Source: Halieaceae bacterium (GTDB lineage: Bacteria > Pseudomonadota > Gammaproteobacteria > Pseudomonadales > Halieaceae). From it: 64,000 bases of DNA. Position numbers and translations under genes: made by a program. The stretch is taken from assembly GCA_902520195.1 (NCBI GenBank), contig CABYND010000010.1:1-64000 (forward strand). The letters run 5' to 3'. How positions within the stretch are numbered: position 1 is the first letter of the stretch; every line of letters starts with the position of its first letter. The notes beneath the pieces were generated by a model. It was not told the origin of the DNA. It saw only the letters and a program-made list of their open reading frames with translations, and ran no database searches. This document shows, in pieces, positions 15,672 through 29,722 of the stretch.

Positions 15672-16774
15672 TCCTTGGCGGAACTACCCGGTACCGGCGG
15701 CACCATGTGCGCGACATCAGCATTCTGACCGCGATGGCGCAGCGCATGGTCAATCAAGACCAATGCCAGCATTGCCTCAGCAATGGGTGTCGCGCGGATC
15801 CCCACACAGGGGTCGTGGCGGCCGGTTGTCACCACCTCGGCCTGCCCACCCCCGGTATCGACCGTCTCTCCGGGGATACGGATGCTAGATGTGGGCTTCA
15901 GCGCCAAACTAACCCGCAGGGGCTGCCCGGAGCTGATACCGCCGAGGGTTCCGCCTGAGTGATTACTCAAAAAGCCCTCTGGACTCATGAGATCCCGGTG
16001 CTCGCTGCCGAGTTGCGCGACCGAGGCAAAACCGTCACCCACTTCTACGCCCTTGACCGCGTTGATGCCCATCATCGCTTGCGCGATATCCGCATCTAGG
16101 CGATCAAAAACCGGCTCTCCCCAGCCCGCGGGAACGCGCTCCGCCTCGACATTGATCCGCGCGCCGACGGAATTGCCCTGTTTAATCAAATCCTGCATGT
16201 AGGCCTCGAGCTGAGGCACCAGTGCGGCGTCGCCACAAAAGAAGGGGTTTTGCTCCACCAAGTCCCAATCATGGGCACGCGCAGAAAGCGGCCCCAACTG
16301 ACTGAGGTAGCCTCTAATCTGCACGCCATAGCGCTCGGCCAGCCATTTCTTGGCCACCGCGCCCGCGGCAACTCGCATGGTGGTCTCGCGCGCCGACGAG
16401 CGCCCGCCACCGCGGTAATCGCGGATGCCATACTTGCGGTCATAGGCATAGTCAGCATGAGCTGGTCGATATAGATCCCTGATTTTACTGTAGTCTTTTG
16501 ACTTCTGATCCTGATTCCGCACCATCAGGCCGATCGGGGTGCCGGTGGTAACACCCTCAAATACCCCCGACAAGATCTCGACCTCGTCGTCCTCTTTCCG
16601 CTGGGTGGTATACCGGGATTGGCCGGGTTTACGCCTGTTCAGATCGTGCTGCAGGTCGGATGAGGATAACTCCAGCCCGGGAGGACACCCATCAATAATG
16701 CAGCCCAGCGCGGTCCCGTGGCTTTCGCCAAAGGTCGTCACCGAGAATAACTTGCCAAAGGTGTTTCCAGACAT
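15668..16774 (-). CDS. aroC: Chorismate synthase
   Basis: AroC converts EPSP to chorismate with reduced FMN, the last shikimate step. The 368-residue form begins at ATG 16774 ([20 protein letters not shown]), behind GGAGG; an in-frame ATG six codons upstream is less likely. Signatures are [26 protein letters not shown] within residues 100-125, [16 protein letters not shown], and the C-terminal [17 protein letters not shown]. It starts 18 bp after prmB. Confidence 0.97.
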   Translation of the reverse strand: MSGNTFGKLFSVTTFGESHGTALGCIIDGCPPGLELSSSDLQHDLNRRKPGQSRYTTQRKEDDEVEILSGVFEGVTTGTPIGLMVRNQDQKSKDYSKIRDLYRPAHADYAYDRKYGIRDYRGGGRSSARETTMRVAAGAVAKKWLAERYGVQIRGYLSQLGPLSARAHDWDLVEQNPFFCGDAALVPQLEAYMQDLIKQGNSVGARINVEAERVPAGWGEPVFDRLDADIAQAMMGINAVKGVEVGDGFASVAQLGSEHRDLMSPEGFLSNHSGGTLGGISSGQPLRVSLALKPTSSIRIPGETVDTGGGQAEVVTTGRHDPCVGIRATPIAEAMLALVLIDHALRHRGQNADVAHMVPPVPGSSAKE

Positions 16775-16792
16775 CAGGGCCTCCGGGCCCAA

Positions 16793-17686
16793 TTATAAGA
16801 TGCCGGCGGCGTCCCAGTCCCGTAATTCCTGCGCACTGATGACCGCAACGCCTGAACCGCCCTGGGGCAGTTCGATCCATAAGAAAGGCACTTTGGGTAA
16901 CCGATCCTCAAGTGTCATCCAGGTTTCACCCACCTCTAACAACATGAGTCCATTGGGTGCCAGCACTCTGGCCCCCTCTCGCAGCAGGCGGACGGCCAAC
17001 TCCGTGCCCTCCGCGTCGGCTTCAAGCGCTATGCGGGGCTCAGCGTTGTACTCAGGGGGCAGCTCAGCCATCTGGGCGCGCGATACGTAAGGTGGATTCG
17101 CCAACACCACGTCAATACTGCCACTGCGAAGTGCACTCAACAGATCTGCCCGCAGTGCAATAACCCTGTCAGACCGCCCGTGTAGGGCGATATTTTCGGA
17201 CGCCAGTGAGAGCGCCTGCTCATCGAGATCGGAGAGCAACACCGTCGCCTTTGAAAAAGCTTCTGCGGCCACCAGGCCGAGGCTACCGCCCCCGCAGCAC
17301 ACATCCACAATCACAGCTGGCTCTTGATCTTCAGGCCACCAGGGCGTCAGACGTTCGGCCACCACATGTGATACCGGGGAGCGTGGTATGAGTGCTCTGG
17401 GGTCCGCAATGAATCGCAAACCTGCCAAATAGGCCTCTTTAAGACAGTACGCCACCGGCACCCGGTGATGGCACCGCTGGTCAAGTAGCGCCGCCAACTG
17501 GGACTCGGTTTCGCCGGGGAAAGGCTGATCCAACAAAGATAATGGCTGCTCTGGAAGAAGGCCCGCCGCGCCCAGCACCAATGCCACCGCCTCATCGGAC
17601 ACGGACTCATACCCGTGGCCACAATAGACAGCGGCCTCCTTCAGGGCGGTTTCAACTTGACTCAGTTTTGTCCGGAAAGTCTGCAT
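16793..17686 (-). CDS. prmB: Ribosomal protein L3 glutamine methyltransferase
   Basis: PrmB methylates a glutamine of ribosomal protein L3 using SAM. The 297-residue length and the NPPYVS catalytic motif (about residue 198) are typical of the N5-glutamine methyltransferase group. VDVCCGGGSLGL is motif I. The order prmB-aroC is common in gammaproteobacteria, which favours PrmB over PrmC. The 281-bp gap to folE on the other side is a divergent intergenic region. Confidence 0.92.
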   Translation of the reverse strand: MQTFRTKLSQVETALKEAAVYCGHGYESVSDEAVALVLGAAGLLPEQPLSLLDQPFPGETESQLAALLDQRCHHRVPVAYCLKEAYLAGLRFIADPRALIPRSPVSHVVAERLTPWWPEDQEPAVIVDVCCGGGSLGLVAAEAFSKATVLLSDLDEQALSLASENIALHGRSDRVIALRADLLSALRSGSIDVVLANPPYVSRAQMAELPPEYNAEPRIALEADAEGTELAVRLLREGARVLAPNGLMLLEVGETWMTLEDRLPKVPFLWIELPQGGSGVAVISAQELRDWDAAGIL

Positions 17687-17967
17687 CAGATATGTCTATT
17701 ATTTTGGACAGCTCATGATAGGCTATTAAATTGACAAGACGGCTATTGGATTTTTTTCGCTTTATGAGAAAAACCCTGTCAATGCGGCACTTTGGTGAAG
17801 ATTCGATAGAGAATCCGTGATGCCACTAGCAAACCCACCGATCCCAGCCAGCAGCCTGCTGAGGTCAGACAACGCCGTTTTAAGAGGGTCAGGACCGCCC
17901 GCTACTGAAATCTGAACCAGTACGCGGTCAGTACTAACCAGACACAACCGATTGGGTAGAGGTAGAC

Positions 17968-18654
17968 ATGGCAATTCAACCGATAGCACCGCAGATCCCA
18001 ACCACCCTCCCGGGCTCACTGACCGAGGAAGCCATCGCGGTCAGGGGCGCTCTTTTAGATCGCGGCCTGGAAACGCCTATGACGACCAATGATTTGTCCC
18101 GCGACCAGCGGTACGACGCCATCCGTGGTGCTTTCGAGGACATCATGAAAGCCTTGGGGCTGGATCTCAGAGACGACAGTCTTGAGGAAACGCCGCACCG
18201 CATTGCCAAAATGTACGTCGACGAGGTGTTCAGCGGGCTCGATTACTCACAGTTCCCGAAAATTACCGTGATCGAAAATAAAATGAATGTGGAGGAAATG
18301 GTCTGCGTCGAAGATATCGACCTTACCAGCACCTGTGAGCACCATTTTGTGACCATCGACGGCGCCGCCAAGGTCGCTTACATACCGAAAGACAAGGTGA
18401 TTGGTTTGAGCAAAATCAACCGCCTGGTGAGATTTTTTGCACAGCGTCCGCAGGTTCAGGAGCGCCTCACGCAACAAATCCTGGTCGCGATGCAAACCCT
18501 ACTTGGCACCGAGGACGTAGCGGTCACCATTTCAGCGGTGCATTACTGCGTAAAAGCCCGCGGCGTAAAGGATGGCAATAGCAGTACCCGGACCACCTCC
18601 CTCGGCGGCGTCTTCAAATCCGACCCGGCATCACGGGCTGAGTTTTTAAGCTAG
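17968..18654 (+). CDS. folE: GTP cyclohydrolase I
   Basis: FolE converts GTP to dihydroneopterin triphosphate, the first step of folate synthesis. The 228-residue product has a roughly 45-residue N-terminal extension and then the catalytic domain: [12 protein letters not shown], zinc ligands in STCEHHF (Cys, His), [20 protein letters not shown], and HYCVKARG with the third zinc Cys. The gene is transcribed away from prmB. The 281-bp divergent gap contains no other gene I can support. It ends 4 bp from the convergent hydrolase gene. Confidence 0.95.
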   Translation: MAIQPIAPQIPTTLPGSLTEEAIAVRGALLDRGLETPMTTNDLSRDQRYDAIRGAFEDIMKALGLDLRDDSLEETPHRIAKMYVDEVFSGLDYSQFPKITVIENKMNVEEMVCVEDIDLTSTCEHHFVTIDGAAKVAYIPKDKVIGLSKINRLVRFFAQRPQVQERLTQQILVAMQTLLGTEDVAVTISAVHYCVKARGVKDGNSSTRTTSLGGVFKSDPASRAEFLS

Positions 18655-18658
18655 GGCG

Positions 18659-19513
18659 TTACCCATCAATAAAGGCGGCAATGTGCTCAGCGATACGCTG
18701 AGCACCCTCTTCCATGTGGGTGTGATGCGATCCGGGCACGGTCACAATACGGCAGTTCGCTATCTCTGAGACCGCGGCCAACGACGCTTCTAAACCGCCT
18801 CTTACCCGCAAACCCTCCTCCGCGACCAGCGCCAAGGTCGGCTTTGTAATAGCCGAGTAGAACGCGGAGCACATGCCCGGGCTCAACTTGACTGCCGAGG
18901 CATGATTCAAGCGGGGATCATGAGCCAATGCCCAACCATCCTCGGTCTCTTTAAGCGCTCTGGGCGCCAACAGTCTGGCGCTGCTCTCTGAGAAACCCAG
19001 TTGCACCCTCGCACTGACGAACCCCTCGATATCTTCAAAAGTGCGGGGCTGATGTTTTGACAGCCCGCAATGATCACGTTGCGACTGCAGGAACTGCTCT
19101 ACCGCAGACTCCTCGGGGGTTGGGCGCGGCAGCATGCCGTCCAGCAGCACTAGCTGTGAGCATCGATCCTCCAACGCCGTCGCCAGCAGCACCGCGATCG
19201 CCGCGCCGCGGCTGTGACCCAGAACCGTCAGTTGATCGAGCTCCAAAGTCGACACAACCGAAAGCAATTGCGGCACGTCCTCCCAAATATGATAGGTCGC
19301 ATCCTGCGAGCGGTGATCGCTCAGACCTTGGCCGGACAAGTCGAGGGCAATGAGTCGATAATCGCCCAGAAAGGGCGCAATAACCGAGAAAGACAGTGCA
19401 TTGTCAAGCCAACCGTGCAGGGCAAGGATCGGATAACCATCGGGGTCACCCCACTCAAGTCCCGCATAGGTGAGGCCATCGGCCGTTACTGAAAATGCGC
19501 TGCCCTCACTCAT
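18659..19513 (-). CDS. Alpha/beta hydrolase
   Basis: A 284-residue alpha/beta-hydrolase. The oxyanion motif is LALHGWLDN, the nucleophile Ser is in GHSRGAA and the His is in GSHHTHME. The start ATG 19513 overlaps the sixA stop (ATGA); a longer frame to 19651 lies inside sixA and is a shadow. No signal peptide, so probably cytoplasmic. The substrate is unknown; serine hydrolases near sixA in related genomes are usually annotated only by fold. Confidence 0.88.
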   Translation of the reverse strand: MSEGSAFSVTADGLTYAGLEWGDPDGYPILALHGWLDNALSFSVIAPFLGDYRLIALDLSGQGLSDHRSQDATYHIWEDVPQLLSVVSTLELDQLTVLGHSRGAAIAVLLATALEDRCSQLVLLDGMLPRPTPEESAVEQFLQSQRDHCGLSKHQPRTFEDIEGFVSARVQLGFSESSARLLAPRALKETEDGWALAHDPRLNHASAVKLSPGMCSAFYSAITKPTLALVAEEGLRVRGGLEASLAAVSEIANCRIVTVPGSHHTHMEEGAQRIAEHIAAFIDG

Positions 19514-20001
19514 ATTTTGACCTTGCTCGCGAGATCCCAAGGATCGGGACAATGTCGCAGCAACGTCGCCCCACCTCGGGCGAGGCAGGTGACCTCCAGC
19601 GTCGAATAACCACCGGGTGCCAACGGTGCCAGCGCCACAGTATCGACCCACACGGCGATCGCCTGCGACACGAAGGGTTGATGGGACACCATGATGATAT
19701 GTTCGTGCCCTGGGTAATCGTTCTCAGAAAAAGCCTCCGGGTACGCGCCCGGCGCCAGTGAGGGATCCACCTTTTGACTGCCCGGACGCAACAGCTCGCC
19801 TAACAACGCAGCTGTCTCGACGGTGCGCTGGTAGGGGCTATGAAGCAACAGCGAGACGGGGCCAAGACCCGACTCGCCCGCCCAAGCCGCATAATGCTGC
19901 GCCATAGCCACCACTTGCTCATGGCCACGTGGCGTCAGTGCGCGAAGTTCATCCGTCGCAGCAGAACCTGCTTCACCATGACGCCACAGCGTGAGTAGCA
20001 C
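19510..20001 (-). CDS. sixA: Phosphohistidine phosphatase SixA
   Basis: A 163-residue histidine phosphatase superfamily protein with the RHG motif at the N-terminus (LWRHGEAGSAATDELRALT) and a second catalytic His in VSHQPFVSQ. SixA removes phosphate from phosphohistidine of signalling proteins such as HPt domains and NPr. It lies 1 bp after htpG and overlaps the hydrolase, so the three may be co-transcribed. Confidence 0.9.
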   Translation of the reverse strand: MLLTLWRHGEAGSAATDELRALTPRGHEQVVAMAQHYAAWAGESGLGPVSLLLHSPYQRTVETAALLGELLRPGSQKVDPSLAPGAYPEAFSENDYPGHEHIIMVSHQPFVSQAIAVWVDTVALAPLAPGGYSTLEVTCLARGGATLLRHCPDPWDLASKVKI

Positions 20002-20002
20002 T

Positions 20003-21913
20003 TTAGGAGTTGCTCATTTCCACCAAGAGCTTATTGAGGCGCGCAACATAGGTCGCCGGATCCTCTAGCGCCGATCCCTCGGCAAGCGCCGCCTGATCGA
20101 GCAAAATTTGCGCGAGATCAGCAAAGCGATCCTCATCCGACTCCTGATCCAAGCGCTGCACAAGCGGATGCTCAACATTAATCTCCATCGTAGGCTTGGT
20201 TTCGGGCATCTCCTGCCCCGCCGCCTCCATGATGCGTCGCATTTGAGCACCCATCTCATGCTCCGCCACGGTCAAACAGGCCGGTGATGACGTGAGCCGA
20301 GTGGTGGGCCGAATGCCGGCGACCCGGTCGGACAATACACCCTGCATCCGCTCGATCAGGGATTCGCTGGCCTTTTCCGCTTCCACGAGCGCCCTCTTGG
20401 CATCCTCGTCTTCGGCGCTCTGGTCCCACTCTCCCTTCGCAACATCTCGCAGCGGCTTGCCGTCATATTCTGCCAAGTGGCTCATCAACCACTCGTCGAC
20501 GCGATCAGACAGTAACAACACTTCAACACCCTGCTTGCGCAGCGCTTCGATATGGGGGCTATTTTTTGCCGTCGCATGATTCTCTGCGACAACGTAATAA
20601 ATGGACTGTTGATCGTCCTTCATGGCCTCAACATATTGCTTGAGCGAAATACGTTGGGCAGCCTCGTCATCGCGGGTCGTGGCAAAGCGCAGCAAATCAG
20701 CGATTTTTTCGCGATTAGTAAAGTCCTCCGCGGGCCCCTCTTTTAACACCGCGCCAAAGGTGTCCCAGAATCGGATGTAGTCCTCAGGCTGCTTGTTGGC
20801 CATTTTTGAGAGCATGTCCAGCACTCGCTTGGTCAATGCGCTGCGAATGGCATCGACCTGCTGGTTCTGCTGCAGTATCTCTCGCGAAACATTCAGGGGC
20901 AGATCGCTGGAATCCAGCACGCCCTTCACAAAACGCAGGTACATAGGCAGAAACTGTTCTGCCTCATCCATAATGAAAGTGCGCTGCACATACAGCTTTA
21001 GACCGCGGGCACCCTCCCGCTGCCAGAGATCAAAGGGCGCGCGCTGTGGAAGATACAGTAGCGAGGTGTACTCCAGCTTGCCCTCCACCGCGTTGTGACT
21101 CCAGCTCAGCGCATCCTCGAAGTCATGGGAGATATGCTTGTAAAACGCCTGATACTCCTCGTCGCTGATCTCTGAGCGACTGCGTGTCCACAGCGCCTTG
21201 GCCTCATTGACCGCCTGCCACTCGGGTTCGGCTGGCGCATCGGCAGCGTCCTCGTCATCCCCCGGAGGTGCAGGTGGCTCCGGCATCATCACCGGCACGG
21301 AGATATGGTCCGAATACTTCTTGATCACCGATCGCACACGCCAACTATCGGCAAACTCCTCGGCATCGTCTTTGAGATGCAATGTAATGGTAGTTCCAGC
21401 ACCGTCCCTCGATGAGTCACTGATAGTGAATTCATCCTCGCCTGCGGACTCCCACCGGGTGGCAGTTTCCTCGCCTGCTTTTCGCGTTACCACTACCACG
21501 CGGTCCGCGACGATAAAGGACGAATAGAAACCGACGCCAAACTGGCCAATTAGCTGACTGTCTGCTTTTTGATCGCCGGATAATTGCTCCATAAAGGCAG
21601 CGGTGCCCGACTTGGCAATCGTACCGAGGTTGTCCACCACCTCATCCCGGGACATGCCAATCCCGTTATCATCGATGGTGATCGTCTTCGCCTCACTGTC
21701 CGCGTCCACTCTAATCCGGTAGTCACCCACACCGGTGCCCAAGCCCGCATCGCCGATGACCGCAAAACGATGCTTATCAATAGCGTCGGACGCATTGGAG
21801 ATGAGCTCGCGGAGAAAAATCTCCCGATTCGAGTACAGGGAGTGAATCATGAGGTGAAGCAGTCGCTTCGCCTCGGTTTGAAAGCCCATCGTTTGGGTAG
21901 CTTCGACAGTCAT
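20003..21913 (-). CDS. htpG: Molecular chaperone HtpG (Hsp90)
   Basis: A 636-residue bacterial Hsp90. The GHKL ATPase domain shows [29 protein letters not shown] and GQFGVGFYS. The middle domain has the [11 protein letters not shown] segment, and the C-terminal dimerisation domain follows. ATG 21913 is preferred to the ATG seven codons upstream because AAAAAGGG is well placed and the protein then begins like other HtpGs. A sigma-32-type promoter lies directly upstream, which agrees with heat-shock control. Confidence 0.97.
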   Translation of the reverse strand: MTVEATQTMGFQTEAKRLLHLMIHSLYSNREIFLRELISNASDAIDKHRFAVIGDAGLGTGVGDYRIRVDADSEAKTITIDDNGIGMSRDEVVDNLGTIAKSGTAAFMEQLSGDQKADSQLIGQFGVGFYSSFIVADRVVVVTRKAGEETATRWESAGEDEFTISDSSRDGAGTTITLHLKDDAEEFADSWRVRSVIKKYSDHISVPVMMPEPPAPPGDDEDAADAPAEPEWQAVNEAKALWTRSRSEISDEEYQAFYKHISHDFEDALSWSHNAVEGKLEYTSLLYLPQRAPFDLWQREGARGLKLYVQRTFIMDEAEQFLPMYLRFVKGVLDSSDLPLNVSREILQQNQQVDAIRSALTKRVLDMLSKMANKQPEDYIRFWDTFGAVLKEGPAEDFTNREKIADLLRFATTRDDEAAQRISLKQYVEAMKDDQQSIYYVVAENHATAKNSPHIEALRKQGVEVLLLSDRVDEWLMSHLAEYDGKPLRDVAKGEWDQSAEDEDAKRALVEAEKASESLIERMQGVLSDRVAGIRPTTRLTSSPACLTVAEHEMGAQMRRIMEAAGQEMPETKPTMEINVEHPLVQRLDQESDEDRFADLAQILLDQAALAEGSALEDPATYVARLNKLLVEMSNS

Positions 21914-21943
21914 GAGGAAACCCTTTTTGTGCAAGTCTCAATG

Positions 21944-21971
21944 AAATGGGGTCTCACGCGCTGTTTTCAAG
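21944..21971 (-). promoter_or_regulatory. Heat-shock (sigma-32) promoter of htpG
   Basis: On the minus strand CTTGAAA (21965-21971), a 13-base spacer and CCCCATTT (21944-21951) match the RpoH consensus. Transcription would start about 25 bases before the htpG ATG. Confidence 0.85.
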
Positions 21972-21991
21972 CCCTCCGGGTGCCCTCGGGC

Positions 21992-22012
21992 AAAAAACCC
22001 GCTCTAAGCGGG
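21992..22012 (-). terminator. Intrinsic terminator after sucD
   Basis: CCCGCT and AGCGGG form a stem around TTA on the minus strand, followed by six T. It lies 20 bp past the sucD stop and separates the TCA operon from the htpG promoter. Confidence 0.85.
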
Positions 22013-22032
22013 ACTTAAGCTTGTGGGTAGGT

Positions 22033-22905
22033 TTACCAACCCGTGACCTCAGTTAGTGCCGCGCCAATATCCGCCAGAGAGCGCACGGTGCGGACACCCG
22101 CCGCCTCCAACGCTGCAAATTTCTCATCAGCGGTGCCCTTGCCTCCGGAAATAATTGCACCCGCGTGACCCATGCGCTTTCCTTTGGGGGCCGTTACGCC
22201 GGCAATGTAGGAGACCACAGGCTTAGTCACATTGTTGCGGATAAACCCCGCCGCCTCTTCCTCGGCCGTGCCCCCGATCTCGCCGATCATCACGATCGCC
22301 TCGGTGCCGGGGTCTTCCTGAAACAAACCCAGAATATCGATGAAGTGAGACCCCGGTATCGGGTCGCCGCCGATGCCGACGCAGGTAGACTGGCCGTAAC
22401 CCACGTCAGTGGTCTGCTTGACCGCCTCGTAGGTCAGCGTCCCGGAGCGCGACACGATGCCCACCTTACCCGGCAAATGAATATCCGCCGGCATGATGCC
22501 GATCTTGCACTGCCCAGGCGTGATCACGCCGGGGCAGTTGGGCCCGATCAGCCTAACACCCAACTCATCGCATTTGACCTTCGCGTAGAGCATATCGAGT
22601 GTCGGCACACCCTCGGTAATACAAACGATCAGCTCAACGCCCGCATTGGCCGCCTCAAGAATGGAGTCTTTGCAGAAGGCCGCGGGGACATAGATCATCG
22701 AGGCCTGCGCCTGCGTTTGGGCAACGGCCTCAGCCACAGTATTGAACACCGGCAAGTCGAGGTGTGTTTGTCCACCCTTTCCGGGAGTCACACCTCCGAC
22801 CATCTTGGTGCCGTAAGCGATCGCCTGTTCAGAATGGAAAGTACCCTGCGAGCCGGTAAAACCCTGGCAGATTACGCAGGTGTCTTGATCGATCAGGATA
22901 CTCAT
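22033..22905 (-). CDS. sucD: Succinyl-CoA synthetase alpha subunit
   Basis: The 290-residue alpha subunit binds CoA and carries the phosphohistidine intermediate. Landmarks are [13 protein letters not shown] at the N-terminus, [19 protein letters not shown] and [10 protein letters not shown] with the active-site His. It overlaps sucC by 4 bp (ATGA) and ends the long minus-strand TCA run before a terminator. Confidence 0.97.
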   Translation of the reverse strand: MSILIDQDTCVICQGFTGSQGTFHSEQAIAYGTKMVGGVTPGKGGQTHLDLPVFNTVAEAVAQTQAQASMIYVPAAFCKDSILEAANAGVELIVCITEGVPTLDMLYAKVKCDELGVRLIGPNCPGVITPGQCKIGIMPADIHLPGKVGIVSRSGTLTYEAVKQTTDVGYGQSTCVGIGGDPIPGSHFIDILGLFQEDPGTEAIVMIGEIGGTAEEEAAGFIRNNVTKPVVSYIAGVTAPKGKRMGHAGAIISGGKGTADEKFAALEAAGVRTVRSLADIGAALTEVTGW

Positions 22906-24071
22906 GACGCACCTCCCGCCGCCGCGACTACCTTTTGGGCAGCGTCCGTCAGACTTTCCGCCGCCTGAATGTTCAGACCGCTTCCGGCCAACACCTGTCT
23001 CCCGAGCGCCGCGTTATTGCCCTCGAGACGCACGACAACCGGAACATCGACGCCCACTTCCTCTACCGCGCCGATGACGCCCTCTGCAATCAAATCGCAT
23101 CGAACAATGCCGCCAAAGATATTGATCAGCACGGCCTTCACGTTTTCGTCAGAGAGAATGATTTTGAATGCCTCGGTAACGCGCTCTTTGGTCGCGCCAC
23201 CGCCTACATCGAGGAAATTCGCCGGTGCGCCGCCGTGGAGTTTGACGATATCCATCGTGCCCATGGCCAACCCTGCACCATTCACCATGCAACCAATGGA
23301 GCCATCGAGAGCCACATAATTGAGCTCCCACTGCGCGGCGTGAGCCTCACGCTCGTCCTCCTGGGAGGGATCGTGCATCGCTTCCAATTCAGGCTGACGA
23401 TACAGCGCGTTAGAGTCGACAACCACCTTGGCATCGAGACAATGGAGATTACCTTCGTCGGTGATCACCAGCGGGTTCACTTCGATCAGCGCCAGATCTT
23501 TATCGGCAAACAATTTTGCCAAGCCCATGAAAATGTTGACGAACTGCTTCACCTGAACACCGGTCAGACCAAGCCGAAATGCGAGATCCCGTCCCTGAAA
23601 AGGCTGGGCACCCACCAGTGCGTCAATTTCCGCCTTGAGGATTTTTTCAGGGGTTTCTTCGGCGACCTTTTCAATTTCAACGCCGCCCTCGGTTGACGCC
23701 ATGAAGACGATGCGCCGGCTGGCGCGATCAACCACGGCACCGAGGTACAGTTCGTCGGCAATATCGGCGCAAGATTCGACCAGGATACGGGACACGGGCT
23801 GGCCAGACGCATCCGTTTGATAAGTCACCAGCCGCTGACCCAACCAATGCGCCGCAAACTCTCCCACCGCCTCGGGGCTGTCCACAAGCTTCACTCCGCC
23901 CGCCTTGCCGCGCCCGCCCGCATGAACTTGGGCCTTGACCACCCATCGCTCGCCGCCAATATCGTTGGCCGCCTTTATCGCCGCCTCAACCGAGTCGACA
24001 GCGTGGCCAGTCGAGACCGGCAAGCCGTAGTCAGCGAACAGGGCTTTGCCCTGGTACTCATGCAAATTCAT
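22902..24071 (-). CDS. sucC: Succinyl-CoA synthetase beta subunit
   Basis: The 389-residue ATP-grasp beta subunit pairs with SucD to make ATP or GTP from succinyl-CoA. Visible features are the N-terminal [33 protein letters not shown] of the ATP-grasp domain, EVNPLV, and [13 protein letters not shown] in the C-terminal domain. The gap of 76 bp to lpd is the largest inside the suc block and has no clear promoter or terminator. Confidence 0.97.
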   Translation of the reverse strand: MNLHEYQGKALFADYGLPVSTGHAVDSVEAAIKAANDIGGERWVVKAQVHAGGRGKAGGVKLVDSPEAVGEFAAHWLGQRLVTYQTDASGQPVSRILVESCADIADELYLGAVVDRASRRIVFMASTEGGVEIEKVAEETPEKILKAEIDALVGAQPFQGRDLAFRLGLTGVQVKQFVNIFMGLAKLFADKDLALIEVNPLVITDEGNLHCLDAKVVVDSNALYRQPELEAMHDPSQEDEREAHAAQWELNYVALDGSIGCMVNGAGLAMGTMDIVKLHGGAPANFLDVGGGATKERVTEAFKIILSDENVKAVLINIFGGIVRCDLIAEGVIGAVEEVGVDVPVVVRLEGNNAALGRQVLAGSGLNIQAAESLTDAAQKVVAAAGGAS

Positions 24072-24147
24072 AACACCCCCCGGGGTAACGCCCGATCGAA
24101 CTCACATGGCTCCAACATCGGGCAGCTGGCGCCACGTCACTGCTGTA

Positions 24148-26839
<2,692 letters not shown>

Positions 26840-26854
26840 CCCAGCATCCTCTTA

Positions 26855-29722
26855 TTAAAAGCCCCAGGGCATAGGGCCCAGTGCTTCATCAATGAATTCT
26901 TCCTGCTCCCGCAGGTGCAAAGCGGAGTAGCCCGCCGCAGCGGAGGCCGAGGGCTCTCTGCCCACATAACGCAAATAGACATCCATCTTTTCTCTGCGCA
27001 CCGCTGTAGCCATCCGACTCTGCATCGCGTACCAGGAACCCTGGTTTTTTGGCTCCTCCTGAACCCACACCGCATCCTCAAGGTTGGGATATCGTGCGAG
27101 CACCGCCTGCAAATCGAAACGAGGGAACGGGTACATCTGCTCAATACGCACGATGGCAATATCATCAATGCCTCGATCGCGTCGCGCGGCCCGCAAGTCG
27201 TAAAACACCTTGCCGGCACAGAGCACCACACGCTTGACTGCCACAGGATCAAGTGCATCCGTCTCGTCAATGACCGTTTGGAAACCACCTCCTGACAGCT
27301 CTTCCAACTGCGACACCGCTTCCTTGTGTCGCAGCAGGCTCTTAGGTGTCATGACTACCAGTGGTGTCCGGAGCGGTCGCACAGCCTGACGCCGCAACAT
27401 GTGGAACACCTGTGCCGGCGTGCTGGGGATGCAAACCTGAATATTGTCCTCAGCACACAGCTGCAAAAAACGCTCCAATCTGGCCGATGAGTGCTCCGGC
27501 CCCTGTCCCTCGTATCCGTGAGGCAACAGCATGGTCAGCCCGCACAGCCGGCTCCACTTGTTCTCGCCACTGGAAATAAATTGATCGATAACCACCTGTG
27601 CGCCGTTAGCAAAGTCGCCAAACTGCGCCTCCCAGACCACGAGGCCGCCCGGGGATGTGGTGGCATAGCCATACTCGAACGCCAGCACCGCTTCCTCGGA
27701 GAGCAGGGAATCATAGATTCTGAAAGGCGCTTGCTCTGTACTAAGCTCCTGCAGGGGAATATAGGTCTGGCCGTCACGTTGATTGTGGAGCACCGCATGT
27801 CGGTGACTGAACGTGCCGCGCCCTACGTCCTGGCCTGTCAGACGGACGGGATAACCCTCGTCCAATAACGAGGCGTAGGCCATTGTCTCCGCAAAGCCCC
27901 AGTTAACCTCCTGCGCGCCAGCACCCATTTTGAGCCGATCGTCCATCAGCTTCTTCACGACCCGATGCACAGAAAAAGCCTCAGGTACCGCGTTAGTTTG
28001 CTCGGACAGAACCTTGAGCCGAGCCAACGGCACCGCGGTGTCCGCTGCCACATCCCAGCGATGCCCCAGATACGGCGACCAATCGACGAACAGCGCCTTG
28101 TTAGGCTCGGAGACCAGTGAGCTCACCATCGGCTCATCCCGCTCCAATGCCTCGCGATAATCTTCAACCCATGCAGCGTCCTGTTCTTTTGTGAGCAATC
28201 CGTCCGCAATCAAGCGCAGTGCATAGAGCTCCCGGGTCGAAGGGTGCGATTTGATTTTTTCGTACATACCGGGCTGGGTGACGGACGGTTCATCCGCCTC
28301 GTTGTGGCCCCGACGCCGGTAACAGACTAGGTCAATCACCACGTCCTTGTTGAACTGATTGCGGTAGTCCACAGCCAGCTGAGTGACGAACACCACCGCC
28401 TCCGGATCATCGCCATTGACATGGAAGATAGGCGCCTGAACCATCTTGGCGATGTCGGTGCAGTGCTCTGTGGAGCGCGCATCGGCAGGCTCACTGGTCG
28501 TAAAACCGATCTGATTGTTGAGCACGATATGTAGGGTCCCACCCGTGCGGTAGGCACGTGTCTGAGACATTTGGAAAGTCTCCATGACCACACCTTGACC
28601 GGCAAACGCAGCATCGCCGTGTAGCACGATGGGCACGACGGTCTCGCCCGCTGAGTCCTCGCGACGATCTTGGCGGGCACGAACAGAGCCCTCGACAACG
28701 GGAGAAACAATCTCGAGGTGAGATGGATTGAAGGCCAGTGACAGATGCACCTCCCCACCCGGAGTCATCATGTTTGAAGAGAAGCCTTGATGATATTTCA
28801 CGTCTCCAGAGCCGATATAACTGGCTTTGCCCTCGAACTCATCAAACAGATCGACCGGATTTTTACCCAATATATTGACCAGCACGTTAAGTCGGCCGCG
28901 GTGCGCCATACCAATACAGATTTCCTTCGCACCGTAACCACCGATTCGCTGAATCGCCTCTCTCATCATCGGGATGAGGCTTTCGCCACCTTCCAGACCG
29001 AATCGTTTGGTGCCGGGATACTTAGAGCCCAGAGAACGCTCCAAACCTTCCGCGCCATTGAGTTGGCGCAAAATATTCAATCGCTGTTCGACAGGAAGGT
29101 CTGGCGCGCTGCGAACAGCCTCCATGCGGTTCATAATCCAGTGACGTTCTTCGGTGTTCACGATATGCATGAACTCCGCACCCACAGTGCCGCAATAGGT
29201 AGCCTCTAAGTCGTTTCGGATACTCGCCAGCGTCGCCTCGGGCCGCCCAAAGTAAACCGTACCCACCTGAAAGGTCGTGTCTAAATCTGCCTCGCTGAGC
29301 TCATGAAACGTGAGGTCCAGATCCGGGACCGGGGGCCGCTGCACCAGCGCCAGTGGGTCAAGCTGTGCCTGCTGGTACCCCCGCTGTCGATAAGCAGAGA
29401 TAAGCTGCACCACCCTGACTTGTTTGCGTTCGTATTCTGTCGCATGCGAGTCATGTGCGACGGTTGCGTCAGTGCGCACCCGCATCTTGGAAATACGCGC
29501 AAAGCGATCACGGAGCACTGAGTGAGGCACGTCGTGCAGCGCATGAGTGTCCGAGGCAACCCGCGGCAACTGATCGAAATAGTCTCTCCATTCCGGCGGG
29601 ACGGCATTGGGGTCCTGCAAATAGTGCTCGTACAGCGTGTCCACATACTCGGCGTTGCCGCCTGCAATATGGGAAGTGGCCCACTGTGCCAGCATGCCCG
29701 GCATAGGCGTCGCCTGTGTCAC
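26855..29722 (-). CDS. sucA: 2-oxoglutarate dehydrogenase E1
   Basis: The 955-residue thiamine-diphosphate-dependent E1 of the 2-oxoglutarate dehydrogenase complex. It has the N-terminal NAEYVDTLYEHYLQDPNAVP, the ThDP domain with GMAHRGRLNVL and HGDAAFAGQGVV, and the transketolase-like C-terminal part (FEYGYATTSPGGLVVWEAQFGDF region). The start is GTG 29722 behind AAGGGGGC. The 256-bp gap to sdhB holds no gene and may contain an internal promoter for the suc genes. Confidence 0.97.
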   Translation of the reverse strand: MTQATPMPGMLAQWATSHIAGGNAEYVDTLYEHYLQDPNAVPPEWRDYFDQLPRVASDTHALHDVPHSVLRDRFARISKMRVRTDATVAHDSHATEYERKQVRVVQLISAYRQRGYQQAQLDPLALVQRPPVPDLDLTFHELSEADLDTTFQVGTVYFGRPEATLASIRNDLEATYCGTVGAEFMHIVNTEERHWIMNRMEAVRSAPDLPVEQRLNILRQLNGAEGLERSLGSKYPGTKRFGLEGGESLIPMMREAIQRIGGYGAKEICIGMAHRGRLNVLVNILGKNPVDLFDEFEGKASYIGSGDVKYHQGFSSNMMTPGGEVHLSLAFNPSHLEIVSPVVEGSVRARQDRREDSAGETVVPIVLHGDAAFAGQGVVMETFQMSQTRAYRTGGTLHIVLNNQIGFTTSEPADARSTEHCTDIAKMVQAPIFHVNGDDPEAVVFVTQLAVDYRNQFNKDVVIDLVCYRRRGHNEADEPSVTQPGMYEKIKSHPSTRELYALRLIADGLLTKEQDAAWVEDYREALERDEPMVSSLVSEPNKALFVDWSPYLGHRWDVAADTAVPLARLKVLSEQTNAVPEAFSVHRVVKKLMDDRLKMGAGAQEVNWGFAETMAYASLLDEGYPVRLTGQDVGRGTFSHRHAVLHNQRDGQTYIPLQELSTEQAPFRIYDSLLSEEAVLAFEYGYATTSPGGLVVWEAQFGDFANGAQVVIDQFISSGENKWSRLCGLTMLLPHGYEGQGPEHSSARLERFLQLCAEDNIQVCIPSTPAQVFHMLRRQAVRPLRTPLVVMTPKSLLRHKEAVSQLEELSGGGFQTVIDETDALDPVAVKRVVLCAGKVFYDLRAARRDRGIDDIAIVRIEQMYPFPRFDLQAVLARYPNLEDAVWVQEEPKNQGSWYAMQSRMATAVRREKMDVYLRYVGREPSASAAAGYSALHLREQEEFIDEALGPMPWGF

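Noticed and set aside
17731-17766. Promoter for folE at TTGACA 17731
   Set aside because: No -10 element at a usual spacing was found, so it is not called.
22165-23696. Long plus-strand frames opposite sucD and sucC
   Set aside because: GC-rich third-position shadows of well-conserved genes.
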